A stretch of 64,000 nt of DNA from Mycobacterium sp. 1100029.7 (GTDB taxonomy: Bacteria; Actinomycetota; Actinomycetes; Mycobacteriales; Mycobacteriaceae): assembly GCF_001665235.1 (NCBI RefSeq), contig NZ_LZSC01000050.1, forward strand, positions 62,001 to 126,000, given 5' to 3'. The notes beneath the pieces are model-generated. The model was given only the letters and a program-made list of their open reading frames with translations. It searched no databases and had not been told where the DNA came from. Made by a program: the position numbers and the translations under genes. Numbering within the stretch: the first letter of the stretch is position 1; each line of letters opens with the position of its first letter. Shown piece after piece: positions 12,868 through 21,159 of the stretch.

Positions 12868-13320
12868 TCACACCGAGGAGCGCTCCAGGTCGGCCAGCCG
12901 CGCCTCGAGTTCGGCGAGCCGGCCGCGCAGCGCCCGTTCCTCGCTGCGGCGCTCGCTCACCTCACGCATAATCGCCGAGATCCCCTCGATGTTGCCGTCA
13001 TGGCGCAGCAGGGCGACACTGAATTCGATCGACAGCCGGTGCCCGTCCTGGTGTGTCGCCGGCACACTCAAGAGCTTGTCGCCGTAACGGGTATGTCCGG
13101 TCGCCATGGTCTTGTGATATCCGTCCCAGTGTCGTTGGCGCAGCTTGGTCGGAATGATGATGTCCAGGTTCTGCCCGATTGCCTCCTCCGGCGAGTAGCC
13201 GAACATCCGCTGTGCCCCGTCATTCCACAGCTGGATGGTTCCGTCGGCGTCACAGACGACGACCGCTTCCGGCGTCGAGGTCACAACTGCCCGGGCAAGC
13301 CATTCGTCGCTGCTGTTCAT
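12868..13320 (-). CDS. Single PAS-domain protein with C-terminal coiled coil
   Basis: The 150-residue protein is one PAS/PAC sensor domain (VVVCDADGTIQLWNDGAQRMFGYSPEEAIGQ, then IEFSVALLRHDGNIEGISAIMREVSER) followed by a short heptad-like helix (LRGRLAELEARLADLERSS). There is no kinase, cyclase or DNA-binding output domain. AGGAC lies before ATG 13320. It is divergent from the LysR gene, and an operator-like motif sits in the shared intergenic region. On the minus strand a TAGACT -10 lies at 13385-13390. It may sense a ligand or redox state and dimerise with a partner; the partner is unknown. Confidence 0.8.
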   Translation of the reverse strand: MNSSDEWLARAVVTSTPEAVVVCDADGTIQLWNDGAQRMFGYSPEEAIGQNLDIIIPTKLRQRHWDGYHKTMATGHTRYGDKLLSVPATHQDGHRLSIEFSVALLRHDGNIEGISAIMREVSERRSEERALRGRLAELEARLADLERSSV

Positions 13321-13399
13321 GTTTCGTCCTTTCGCTGTCGCTGCGGCAATGGGAGGCGCTAAGCGGTACCCCCTACTGGCGCGTAGTCTAATGCATAAT

Positions 13400-13419
13400 G
13401 CATACTGCATACAGTCTGG
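13400..13419. promoter_or_regulatory. Operator copy 1 (PAS gene / lysR intergenic)
   Basis: GCATACAGTCTGG at 13407-13419 matches the consensus GYATACAGTMTGC at 12 of 13 positions. It follows further GCAT repeats starting at 13391. It covers the -35 region of the predicted PAS-gene promoter (-10 TAGACT at 13385-13390, 17-bp spacer). Confidence 0.6.
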
Positions 13420-13474
13420 ATAACACGTCGTACCGGGTGGTATTCGGTGCGGTCGGCGGGCAAGGAGGCCGTTG

Positions 13475-14467
13475 ATGCTGCTACGTCAGTTGGAGTATTT
13501 CGTTGCGGTGGCCCGCGAACGGCACTTCGCCCGCGCGGCCGAAGCGTGTTATGTGTCTCAGCCGGCGCTCTCGGCGTCCATCGCCAAACTGGAGCGCGAG
13601 CTCAATGTCACGCTGATCAATCGGGGCCGCAATTTCGAGGGGTTGACGGTCGAGGGTGAGCGGCTCGTGGTGTGGGCCAAAAGAGTTCTCGCCGTGCACG
13701 ACGGGTTGGTTGCCGAGGCGGCCGCCTTGCGCTCCGGAATTTCGGGGGTGCTGCGGCTGGGGGTGGGGCCGACGGTATCGACGACGACGGCGCTGCCGAT
13801 CGCGGCCTTTTGCTCGCTGCATCCGTTGGCGCGGGTGAAGGTCCGCTCCCAGTTGTCCACAACGGAATTGATGCGACAGCTTCGCTCCTTCGAGCTGGAC
13901 GCCGCCATCGCGCACTTCGATACGCGCGAGCACTCCGGCCTCGAGCTGGTTCCGTTGTACGAGGAGCAGTGCGTGCTGGTGGCTTCGGGAAAACAACTCG
14001 TGCCGTCGGCAGGCGCCATCTCGTGGTCGGAAGCGGCCCAGCTGCCACTCGCGCTGCCGGCCCCGGAGATCGGGTTTCGCCGGTTCATCGACGAAGCGTT
14101 CGCGAACGTCGGTGCGGCCGTGGTGCCCCAGGTCGAGACCGACTCGATGGCGTCGCTGTATGCGCACGTGGCCACGGGCTCGTGGGCAAGCATCGTGCCG
14201 CACACCTGGTTTCACTCGATGCCGGCGACCGCGGCTATGCGAGGCCTGCGGCTGGTCGAACCGGAGCAACGGGCGCCGATAGCGATCGCCATCCACGCCT
14301 CCGCGCCGGGTTCGGCCGCGGCGCGGGCGTTTCTGAACGTGGCGGCCGGAGCGCCTGTTGCACAGGAGGACTTCACCTATGCGGGCCGCGACGCGGCTGG
14401 TGAGTTCGATCCCGATCTGGATTCGATCGTCGCGAGCGCACCGGTAAGGGGATCTTTCGTGGCCTGA
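13475..14467 (+). CDS. LysR-family transcriptional regulator, probable activator of oxc
   Basis: The 330-residue protein has the LysR winged helix-turn-helix at 1-60 (LLRQLEYFVAVARERHFARAAEACYVSQPALSASIAKLERELNVTLINR) and a two-lobed effector domain. AAGGAGG lies 6 bp before ATG 13475; an adjacent in-frame TTG at 13472 is less well placed. It stands directly upstream of oxc in the same direction, with a perfect T-N11-A inverted repeat in between. The effector is plausibly oxalate, oxalyl-CoA or a downstream metabolite (inference). Confidence 0.92.
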   Translation: MLLRQLEYFVAVARERHFARAAEACYVSQPALSASIAKLERELNVTLINRGRNFEGLTVEGERLVVWAKRVLAVHDGLVAEAAALRSGISGVLRLGVGPTVSTTTALPIAAFCSLHPLARVKVRSQLSTTELMRQLRSFELDAAIAHFDTREHSGLELVPLYEEQCVLVASGKQLVPSAGAISWSEAAQLPLALPAPEIGFRRFIDEAFANVGAAVVPQVETDSMASLYAHVATGSWASIVPHTWFHSMPATAAMRGLRLVEPEQRAPIAIAIHASAPGSAAARAFLNVAAGAPVAQEDFTYAGRDAAGEFDPDLDSIVASAPVRGSFVA

Positions 14468-14517
14468 TCGGTCGCGAGTGCACAAGTGTCTGATCCACAG
14501 GTGCCGCCGAGGGCCGT

Positions 14518-14534
14518 GATAACTCCCAGTTATC
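14518..14534. promoter_or_regulatory. Candidate LysR box upstream of oxc
   Basis: GATAACT-CCC-AGTTATC is a perfect inverted repeat with 7-bp arms. It contains T-N11-A (T14520, A14532), the usual LysR recognition pattern. It lies about 105 bp before the oxc start and just after the lysR stop. Confidence 0.6.
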
Positions 14535-14638
14535 TCGTAACTGTCAACAGGTCTTGGACGCCGTGGTGTTTGTTAGGAAAAGTAAAGGGCAAGAGAGCAA
14601 TTCGAAAAAGGCATGCAATGCCGGGAAGGGAAGCTGTA

Positions 14639-16363
14639 ATGACCGCCGTTACCGTCGAAGACACCGAGGATCAAGACGTCGGGACTCTGACCGATGGCAT
14701 ACATCTGGTGGTCGACGCGCTGCGGCTCAACAACGTGCAGACCATCTACGGACTCGTCGGCATTCCGATCACCGACTTGGCGCGGACGGCGCAGGCGTCG
14801 GGCATCCGCTACATAGGTTTTCGTCATGAGAGCGCGGCGGGTCACGCCGCGGCCGCTGCCGGCTTCCTGACGCAGAAACCCGGAATCTGCCTGACGGTGT
14901 CAGCGCCCGGGTTCCTCAACGGACTCGTGGCTCTGGCCAACGCGACCACCAATTGTTTTCCGATGGTGCAGATCTCGGGATCCAGTGAGCGGCATTTGGT
15001 TGACCTGCAACGCGGCGACTATGAAGAGATGGATCAGCTGGCTGCGGCCAGGCCCTTCGTCAAAGCCGCCTACCGAGTATCTCGCGCCCAGGACATCGGT
15101 CGAGGGGTGGCGCGGGCGATTCGGACTGCGGCATCCGGGCGGCCCGGCGGTGTCTACCTCGACATTCCGGCGGCGGTCCTGGGTGAGGTCATCGATGCGC
15201 GCTCTGCCGCCGACACGCTCTGGCGAGTCGTCGATCCGGCACCACGGCAACTGCCGGATGTCGAATCGGTCGACGCCGCAGTCGAATTGCTTGCCGGTGC
15301 CGAGCGACCGCTGATCGTCCTGGGTAAGGGCGCCGCCTACGCGCGGGCCGACGAGCAGATCAAAGAGTTCGTGGAAAGCACCGGCGTGCCGTACCTGCCC
15401 ATGTCGATGGCAAAAGGGCTGCTTCCCGATGACCACCCGCAGTCGGCGGCGACCGCGCGATCGCTGGCTCTGCGTCGCGCCGACGTCGTACTGTTGGTCG
15501 GCGCCCGGCTGAACTGGCTTCTCGGACACGGTGATTCGCCGCAGTGGAATCCCGGCGCCAAGTTCATCCAGGTTGACATCGAGGCCAGCGAAATGGACAG
15601 CAATCAACCGATTGCGGCACCGCTCGTCGGTGACATCGGCTCGGTGATGCAGGCCCTGGTGGAGCGTTCGAAGCTGGGCCAGATCAGCACGTCGGCACAA
15701 TGGCGCGCCGAGTTGGCGGCCAAGGCCGCCGACAATGTCGCCAAGATGGCAGACCGTCTGGCTGCCGCGCGTGTCGCGACACCGATGAAGTTCCTCGGCG
15801 CTTTGCAAGCCATCCGTGATGTCCTGCACGACAACTCGCAGGTCTGCCTGGTCAACGAGGGCGCCAACGCTCTGGATCTGGCGCGCAACACGATCGGGAT
15901 GTACCGGCCGCGGCGACGGCTCGACAGCGGAACCTGGGGCGTGATGGGTATCGGGATGGGGTATGCGATCGCGGCCGCGGTCGAGACCGGCGAACCCGTC
16001 GTGGCGATCGAAGGCGACAGCGCTTTCGGTTTCAGCGGAATGGAATTGGAGACCATCTGCCGTTACAAGCTGCCCATCGTCACGGTCATCCTCAACAACA
16101 GTGGCGTGTATCGCGGCGACGACGTGTCGGGCTCCAACGACCCGGCCCCGACGGCGCTGGAAGCCCATCACGAGTTCATGATCAAGGCCTTCGGCGGTAC
16201 CGGGTACCGCGCGGAAACCCCTGACGAGGTCGCCGCCGCGCTGCGGGAAGCGTTGGCATCCAACCGGCCCGCGCTGATCGACTGCCTGATAGACCCCTCC
16301 GACGGGACAGAGAGCGGCAACATCGCCCACCTCAATCCCAAAGGCATCACCAACAAGGGCTGA
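14639..16363 (+). CDS. oxc: Oxalyl-CoA decarboxylase (ThDP-dependent)
   Basis: The 574-residue enzyme splits oxalyl-CoA into formyl-CoA and CO2. The ThDP-activating Glu is in FRHESAAGHAAAA (about residue 64). The middle domain carries GKGAAYARADEQIKEFVESTGVPYLPMSMAKG. The Mg-ThDP motif is GDSAFGFSGMELET...ILNN, and SGVYRGDD follows. Family members run 565-585 residues. ATG 14639 is chosen for the AAGGG 8 bp upstream and because the upstream extension has no family match. It heads an operon with frc, 81 bp apart, behind a LysR box. Confidence 0.95.
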   Translation: MTAVTVEDTEDQDVGTLTDGIHLVVDALRLNNVQTIYGLVGIPITDLARTAQASGIRYIGFRHESAAGHAAAAAGFLTQKPGICLTVSAPGFLNGLVALANATTNCFPMVQISGSSERHLVDLQRGDYEEMDQLAAARPFVKAAYRVSRAQDIGRGVARAIRTAASGRPGGVYLDIPAAVLGEVIDARSAADTLWRVVDPAPRQLPDVESVDAAVELLAGAERPLIVLGKGAAYARADEQIKEFVESTGVPYLPMSMAKGLLPDDHPQSAATARSLALRRADVVLLVGARLNWLLGHGDSPQWNPGAKFIQVDIEASEMDSNQPIAAPLVGDIGSVMQALVERSKLGQISTSAQWRAELAAKAADNVAKMADRLAAARVATPMKFLGALQAIRDVLHDNSQVCLVNEGANALDLARNTIGMYRPRRRLDSGTWGVMGIGMGYAIAAAVETGEPVVAIEGDSAFGFSGMELETICRYKLPIVTVILNNSGVYRGDDVSGSNDPAPTALEAHHEFMIKAFGGTGYRAETPDEVAAALREALASNRPALIDCLIDPSDGTESGNIAHLNPKGITNKG

Positions 16364-16444
16364 AAGTGCACCGGGATGCCGGCCTATCAGCCTCGTAGCC
16401 GTTACAAGACAACTCGAAAGTATCGAAAAGAAAGGAAATCCGAT

Positions 16445-17701
16445 ATGACCGAACTGCCGCTGTCCGGGATCAAGGTCATCGACTTCACAGGCGTTCAGGC
16501 CGGCCCGGCCTGTACCCAGATGCTCGCCTGGTTTGGAGCCGACGTCTTGAAGGTGGAGCGCACCAGTGGTGGCGATGTGACGCGTAACCAGTTGCGCGAC
16601 ATCCCCGATGTCGACGCGCTGTACTTCACGATGCTCAACAGCAACAAGCGATCGCTGGCGATCAACACGAAGTCACCGCAGGGCATCGAGGTGATGGAGA
16701 AGCTGATCCGCCAAGCCGATGTGCTGGTGGAGAATTTCGCTCCCGGCGCGATGGATCGCATGGGTCTGTCCTGGGACAAGATCCAGGAGTGGAACCCGCG
16801 GCTGATCTTCGGCTCGGTCAAGGGCTTCAACGACGACTCATCGTGGAACGACCTCAAGGTCTACGAGAACGTCGCGCAGTGCGCCGGCGGCAACGCCTCG
16901 ACCACCGGCTTCTGGGATGGCCCGCCGACCGTGGCCGGGGGCGCCTTGGGCGACAGCAACACCGGTATGCACCTGCTGATCGGCATCCTGACCGCGCTGA
17001 TCCAGCGCGACAAAACCGGCAAGGGCCAGAAGGTTTCGGCGTCCATGCAGGACTCCGTGCTCAACCTGTGCCGGGTCAAGCTGCGTGACCAACAGCGGCT
17101 GGAACGTGTCGGCTATCTGGAGGAGTATCCGCAATACCCGCACGGTGAATTCGGCGAGGCCGTGCCCCGCGGCGGTAACGCCGGCGGCGGCGGCCAGCCC
17201 GGCTGGGTGGTCAAGTGCAAGGGCTGGGAGACCGACCCCAACGCCTACATCTACTTCACGATCCAGGAGCAGAACTGGAAGCGCACGGCCGAGGCCATCG
17301 GTCGCCCCGAGTGGGTCGACGACCCCGGCTACAGCAACGCGCGGGCCCGTCAGGACAAACTCTTCGACATCTTCGGCGAGATCGAGAAGTGGCTGGCGGA
17401 CAAGACGAAGTGGGAAGCGGTCGACATCCTGCGCGAGTGGGAGGTGCCGTGCGCGCCTGTCATGTCCATGAAGGACCTCGCCGACGACAAGGATCTGCGC
17501 AAGAGCGGGACCATCGTCGAGGTGGAGCAGAAGGGGAGAGGCAGTTACCTGACGGTCGGAAGCCCGATCAAGTTCTCCTCGTTCAAGCCCGAGATCAAGG
17601 GCGCCCCGCTGCTCGGTGAGCACACCGACGAGGTGCTGGCCGAATTGGGTTATGACGCCGACACCATCGCCGGGTGGCGCGAGAACGCGATAGTCGTCTA
17701 G
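16445..17701 (+). CDS. frc: Formyl-CoA:oxalate CoA-transferase (Frc/YfdW)
   Basis: The 418-residue class III CoA-transferase moves CoA from formyl-CoA to oxalate. It resembles E. coli YfdW over its whole length. The catalytic Asp is in [12 protein letters not shown] (about 168), the active-site glycine loop is [11 protein letters not shown], and the N-terminal stretch is [27 protein letters not shown] lies before ATG 16445. It forms an operon with oxc, completing the CoA cycle: formate leaves as oxalate enters. A strong terminator follows at 17751. Confidence 0.95.
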   Translation: MTELPLSGIKVIDFTGVQAGPACTQMLAWFGADVLKVERTSGGDVTRNQLRDIPDVDALYFTMLNSNKRSLAINTKSPQGIEVMEKLIRQADVLVENFAPGAMDRMGLSWDKIQEWNPRLIFGSVKGFNDDSSWNDLKVYENVAQCAGGNASTTGFWDGPPTVAGGALGDSNTGMHLLIGILTALIQRDKTGKGQKVSASMQDSVLNLCRVKLRDQQRLERVGYLEEYPQYPHGEFGEAVPRGGNAGGGGQPGWVVKCKGWETDPNAYIYFTIQEQNWKRTAEAIGRPEWVDDPGYSNARARQDKLFDIFGEIEKWLADKTKWEAVDILREWEVPCAPVMSMKDLADDKDLRKSGTIVEVEQKGRGSYLTVGSPIKFSSFKPEIKGAPLLGEHTDEVLAELGYDADTIAGWRENAIVV

Positions 17702-17750
17702 AGGTACTACGCCGTGCGGCGGGCTTACAAAATCGCCGGGTCGCGGCGGG

Positions 17751-17783
17751 GATGGCCCCAGGGATTCGATCCCTGGGGCCATC
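17751..17783. terminator. Bidirectional terminator between frc and transporter 2
   Basis: A perfect 14-bp inverted repeat, GATGGCCCCAGGGA and TCCCTGGGGCCATC, surrounds a 5-base loop (TTCGA). It sits between convergent frc and the minus-strand transporter gene, so it can serve both. No strong T-run follows, common in mycobacteria. Confidence 0.8.
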
Positions 17784-17797
17784 TCACGTCGCGCTAG

Positions 17798-19135
17798 TTA
17801 GTTCGGTAGACGGCAAACGGGATAACCGGGGCGCTGCAGCCGCCGCGGCACGATCGCCGCGCACAGGCAGATCACACCGATCGCGACGAACGCCATCGCG
17901 AGCCGCCCGGCAGGTAACAACAGCGCCGGCAGTCCCACTCCGAGTAAGCCGCCGAACATCTTGGCGCTGTAAACAAGTGCGAAATTGCCGACCGCGCTGC
18001 GCTCGCCGAAGTAATCCGCCACCAAGTTGATGAACAGCGAATAGAAGGCTCCTCCGGCAAGCCCGCTGATCGCGGCAAATGCGATGAGGCCGACAGGCGA
18101 ACCTGCCGACGCCGTGGCCACCAGGCCCAACAATGCGAGCCCCTCGATTCCCAGGGCCAGGCTCAACGTCTGACGCCTGCCGTACCGGTCCGAGAACCGA
18201 CTGGCCAGGCTACGTCCACCGCCGTTGAGCACCGCCAGGACGGCAACCGCGGCCGCCCCGATCGACAGCGACATGCCATGGGCGATGGCGATGCTCGGCA
18301 GGTAGACGATGGTGAGCAGCGCCGCCGCAGAAGACACCACGACGATGGCATAGATCTGCAAAAAGGCCGATGTCCGAGCCGTCTCGCTGGGCCAATACTG
18401 ACGGATCGCGGGGGCATTACCGAACAGGCTGCGGTTCATTCGTTTGTCGACGACCCACAGCCGCGGATCTACCTCAGCCGGCCACCAGTGCGCCGGAGGA
18501 TCGCGAAAGAATGCGCCGCACAAAGCAACCGCGACGATCAGGCAAAGCCCCACGGCGGTGAGGACCGGTCTGAGGTTCTGTGGATGCAGAGCGCCGGCGA
18601 ACACGGCGATCAGCGGGATCGCGCCACAACCGAACGCACCGGAAACCAACGAGACTTTCGCACCACGTTGCTCGGGATACCAATGCGCCACGGTGGAAAT
18701 GCAAGTGGCATAGACGATCCCAGCGCCGGTGCCACACAGCACGGAGTAGCCCAACACGGCAGGCCCCAGACTGGCGGTGCGCGACAGTGTCAGTGGGCCC
18801 GCGGCGGCTAATGCGGCTCCGATCAACATTGCCGTAGCAGAGCCGATTCCCCAGTGCCGTCGCAACATTGGGGTAGCGGCAGCCGCGGCCGCCTGGAACA
18901 CCACCCACAGCGCCAGCACCCAGAAGGCGCCGACAGCGCTGGAGCCCTGCCGCACCGCGACTACGGCCACGCCGAAGCCGAACTGGAGCACGCTGATGGC
19001 GGCCATCGCCGTCCACGGCAACCACAACATCCAGCTCCTCGAGCGTGCCATGATGTCGTGTGGCCGTTCGCCAACGCGATACGAGCAACCGTGGGCTCGA
19101 ATTTGTAGGACCGAGATACCGTCGCCACGAGCCAT
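17798..19135 (-). CDS. MFS transporter, oxalate/formate antiporter family (paralog 2)
   Basis: The 445-residue, 12-helix MFS protein is a paralog of the transporter at 21160. Both share an N-terminal YRVGE...RSR...WLPW segment, AHWYPEQRGAK, a PPAHWWPAEVDP loop, and ADYFGER...YSAKMFGG. The Lys in the last motif matches the helix-11 Lys that OxlT antiporters need for dicarboxylate binding. AAAGGAGG lies before ATG 19135, and the upstream half of that site is shared with operator copy 2. It probably moves oxalate, formate or a related acid; the exact substrate is unproven. Confidence 0.85.
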   Translation of the reverse strand: MARGDGISVLQIRAHGCSYRVGERPHDIMARSRSWMLWLPWTAMAAISVLQFGFGVAVVAVRQGSSAVGAFWVLALWVVFQAAAAAATPMLRRHWGIGSATAMLIGAALAAAGPLTLSRTASLGPAVLGYSVLCGTGAGIVYATCISTVAHWYPEQRGAKVSLVSGAFGCGAIPLIAVFAGALHPQNLRPVLTAVGLCLIVAVALCGAFFRDPPAHWWPAEVDPRLWVVDKRMNRSLFGNAPAIRQYWPSETARTSAFLQIYAIVVVSSAAALLTIVYLPSIAIAHGMSLSIGAAAVAVLAVLNGGGRSLASRFSDRYGRRQTLSLALGIEGLALLGLVATASAGSPVGLIAFAAISGLAGGAFYSLFINLVADYFGERSAVGNFALVYSAKMFGGLLGVGLPALLLPAGRLAMAFVAIGVICLCAAIVPRRLQRPGYPVCRLPN

Positions 19136-19144
19136 CGTGACCTC

Positions 19145-19165
19145 CTTTGCATACAGTATGCAAAG
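19145..19165. promoter_or_regulatory. Operator copy 2, overlapping the Shine-Dalgarno of transporter 2
   Basis: A perfect inverted repeat with 10-bp arms and one central base spans 19145-19165; its core GCATACAGTATGC is 19149-19161. Its left end overlaps the AAAGGAGG of the minus-strand transporter gene, 10 bp from the start codon. Confidence 0.75.
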
Positions 19166-19621
19166 TTCTACTCTCGTTCACCCGGCGTGTCCAGAGGGTT
19201 GTGGATAACTGTTCCGCGGTGACCGGTGGTCGCGTGAGGCGCCTTGCCCCAATGGTATTCGGCAAACAAGTTCGGCCGGCTAATTCCACGCCCGGGGGCG
19301 ATTCAGTCAATGCCAGGGGAGCGCGATCGCGTTTGTCTCCCTAATTCGCGCTGGACAATCGGCGTGACTTTGGCAACACTGGTCGTATACGGTATACAGT
19401 CTGCAGTACGCGCCGGTCGCGTTCAGCCGTTGCAGCCCAATTCACTGCTTCGGAATCTTCTGCTGTGCCGATGGTCGCCGGGCGCAGGCCCAGGAAGTCG
19501 AGGTCAATGGTGTGCACCGCATTCCAGCCATCAATAACCAAAGCCGAATCGGCAGTTGATCACTCGGTGACCGCCGGGACACGCCCTTTCCGTAACAACG
19601 ACAACCTTCAGGGAAGCATCC
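19166..19621. other. Intergenic region upstream of frc2 with promoter
   Basis: No credible gene is seen in these 456 bp. Around 19370-19404 there is a sigma70-like promoter (TTGGCA at 19370-19375, 17-bp spacer, TATACA at 19393-19398) with an operator copy on the -10. It predicts a leader of about 215 bases before frc2, with nothing else recognisable in it. Confidence 0.5.
19392..19404. promoter_or_regulatory. Operator copy 3, on the -10 of the frc2 promoter
   Basis: GTATACAGTCTGC differs from the consensus at no defined position (Y and M positions are T and C). It includes the predicted -10 TATACA (19393-19398), and another GTATAC lies at 19385-19390. A bound repressor would cover the promoter. 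Confidence 0.65.
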
Positions 19622-20851
19622 ATGAGTAAGGCATTAGACGGCGTCCGTGTGCTCGATATGACTCACGTTCAATCGGGACCTTCCGCGACGCAGATGCTCG
19701 CCTGGCTCGGCGCCGACGTGATCAAGCTCGAGACGCCCAGCGGCGGCGACATCACCCGCGCCCAGCTGCGCGATCTCGACGACGTAGACAGCCTCTATTT
19801 CACGATGCTGAACTGCAACAAGCGCAGTGTGACCGTCAACATGAAGAGCCCAGACGGCAAGGAGATCTTCGCCCGGCTCGTGCAACGTTGCGATGTGCTG
19901 GTGGAGAACTTCGGGCCCGGCGTCGTCGACAGGTTCGGATTCAGCTGGGAGCGGCTGCGCGAGATCAACCCGAGGTTGATCTATGCGTCCATCAAGGGAT
20001 TCGGGCCGGGTAAGTACTTCAATTTCAAGGCCTACGAAATCATCGCCCAGGCGATGGGCGGCGCGATGGCCACCACGGGTTTCGAGGACGGACCACCCAC
20101 CGCGACCGGGGCGCAGATCGGCGACTCGGGCACTGGAGTGCATCTCGTCGCCGCGATCCTGGCCGCGCTGTTACAGCGCACCAACACCGGTCGTGGGCAA
20201 CGGGTCGAGGTGGCGATGCAAGCGGCCGTGCTCAATCTGTGCCGGGTAAAGCTGCGCGATCAGCAGCGGCTGGCTCACGGCCCCCTGAACGAATATCCCA
20301 ACGAGCGCTTCGGCGACGAGGTGCCCCGGGCGGGCAACGCGTCCGGGGGTGGTCAACCGGGATGGGCCGTGCGCACCAAGGGCGGCGGTCCCAACGACTA
20401 CATCTACGTGATCGTGCAGCCGGCCGGCTGGGCGCCGCTGGCGCGGCTCATCGGGCGCCCCGAACTCGCCGATGATCCGGACTGGGCCCGACCCGAAGAC
20501 CGACTACCCAAGCTGGACAAAGTCTTTGCGCTGATCGAGGACTGGAGTCAACGGCACAGCAAGTGGGAGGCGATGGAGGCGCTCACGGCTCTCAACGTGC
20601 CCTGTGGCCCGGTGTTGAGTACCAAAGAGCTGATCGAGGACCAGACCCTGGCGGATCTGGATGCCATCGTCACGGTCGAGCACCCGGAGCGGGGCGCGTT
20701 CAAAACCGTCGGCAGTCCGCTTCGGCTTTCCGACTCACCGGTCGACGTCGTGCGTCCACCGCTGCTGGGCGAGCACACCGAGGAAATCTGTACGGAGCTC
20801 GGCTATTCGGCGGAGCAGTTGCAGCGCTTCAAAAGCGCCGGCGTCATCTGA
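19622..20851 (+). CDS. Class III CoA-transferase, second oxalate CoA-transferase paralog
   Basis: The 409-residue protein is clearly related to Frc. The catalytic Asp is in AQIGDSGTGVHLV and the glycine loop reads GNASGGGQPGW, with the first loop Gly replaced by Ser. It keeps MTHVQSGPSATQMLAWLGADVIKLE and [10 protein letters not shown]. It could be a second formyl-CoA:oxalate transferase or one that takes CoA from another donor such as succinyl-CoA; sequence alone cannot decide. It starts at ATG 19622 and lies 308 bp before transporter 1 in the same direction. Confidence 0.9.
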   Translation: MSKALDGVRVLDMTHVQSGPSATQMLAWLGADVIKLETPSGGDITRAQLRDLDDVDSLYFTMLNCNKRSVTVNMKSPDGKEIFARLVQRCDVLVENFGPGVVDRFGFSWERLREINPRLIYASIKGFGPGKYFNFKAYEIIAQAMGGAMATTGFEDGPPTATGAQIGDSGTGVHLVAAILAALLQRTNTGRGQRVEVAMQAAVLNLCRVKLRDQQRLAHGPLNEYPNERFGDEVPRAGNASGGGQPGWAVRTKGGGPNDYIYVIVQPAGWAPLARLIGRPELADDPDWARPEDRLPKLDKVFALIEDWSQRHSKWEAMEALTALNVPCGPVLSTKELIEDQTLADLDAIVTVEHPERGAFKTVGSPLRLSDSPVDVVRPPLLGEHTEEICTELGYSAEQLQRFKSAGVI

Positions 20852-21159
20852 ACGCCGGCATGAGACGCCCCTAGACATCCACTGGTTCGGCGAAGGACCC
20901 GGTTGTGGAGATGTCCGCGTGCAGCTCGGTGCGGGACCGAGGTGGGTCATGACTGCCTGCCCGTGGCCCCGGGCGGCAGGGCCGGCCTACACAGTCCGTT
21001 GCGCGGGCGAAATAGCCGGCCGCGCACCGCCATAGCGCATGCGGTCAGTGACCGCCGGTGACACCCAACTAGTCCAAGAGCTCGACGGACGCCGCGTCAT
21101 TCGACGCACGTGGCCGTCGAGTCACCCCTCCATGCCCAATTCTCGAAAGTGAGTCAACG
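20852..21159. other. Gene-free gap between frc2 and transporter 1
   Basis: No coding region is supported. It has two hairpins: CTCGGT-GCGGG-ACCGAG at 20925-20941, and a larger G/C stem around 20956-20981 (CCTGCC...GGCAGG arms). These may end or attenuate frc2 transcription. No operator copy was found here. Confidence 0.4.

Noticed and set aside
19203-19215. GGATAACTGTTCC near the frc2 promoter as a second LysR box
   Set aside because: It lacks T-N11-A symmetry and the arms do not match the box before oxc.
19341-19541. 66-codon minus-strand frame in the frc2 upstream gap
   Set aside because: Overlaps a good plus-strand promoter and has no family features.
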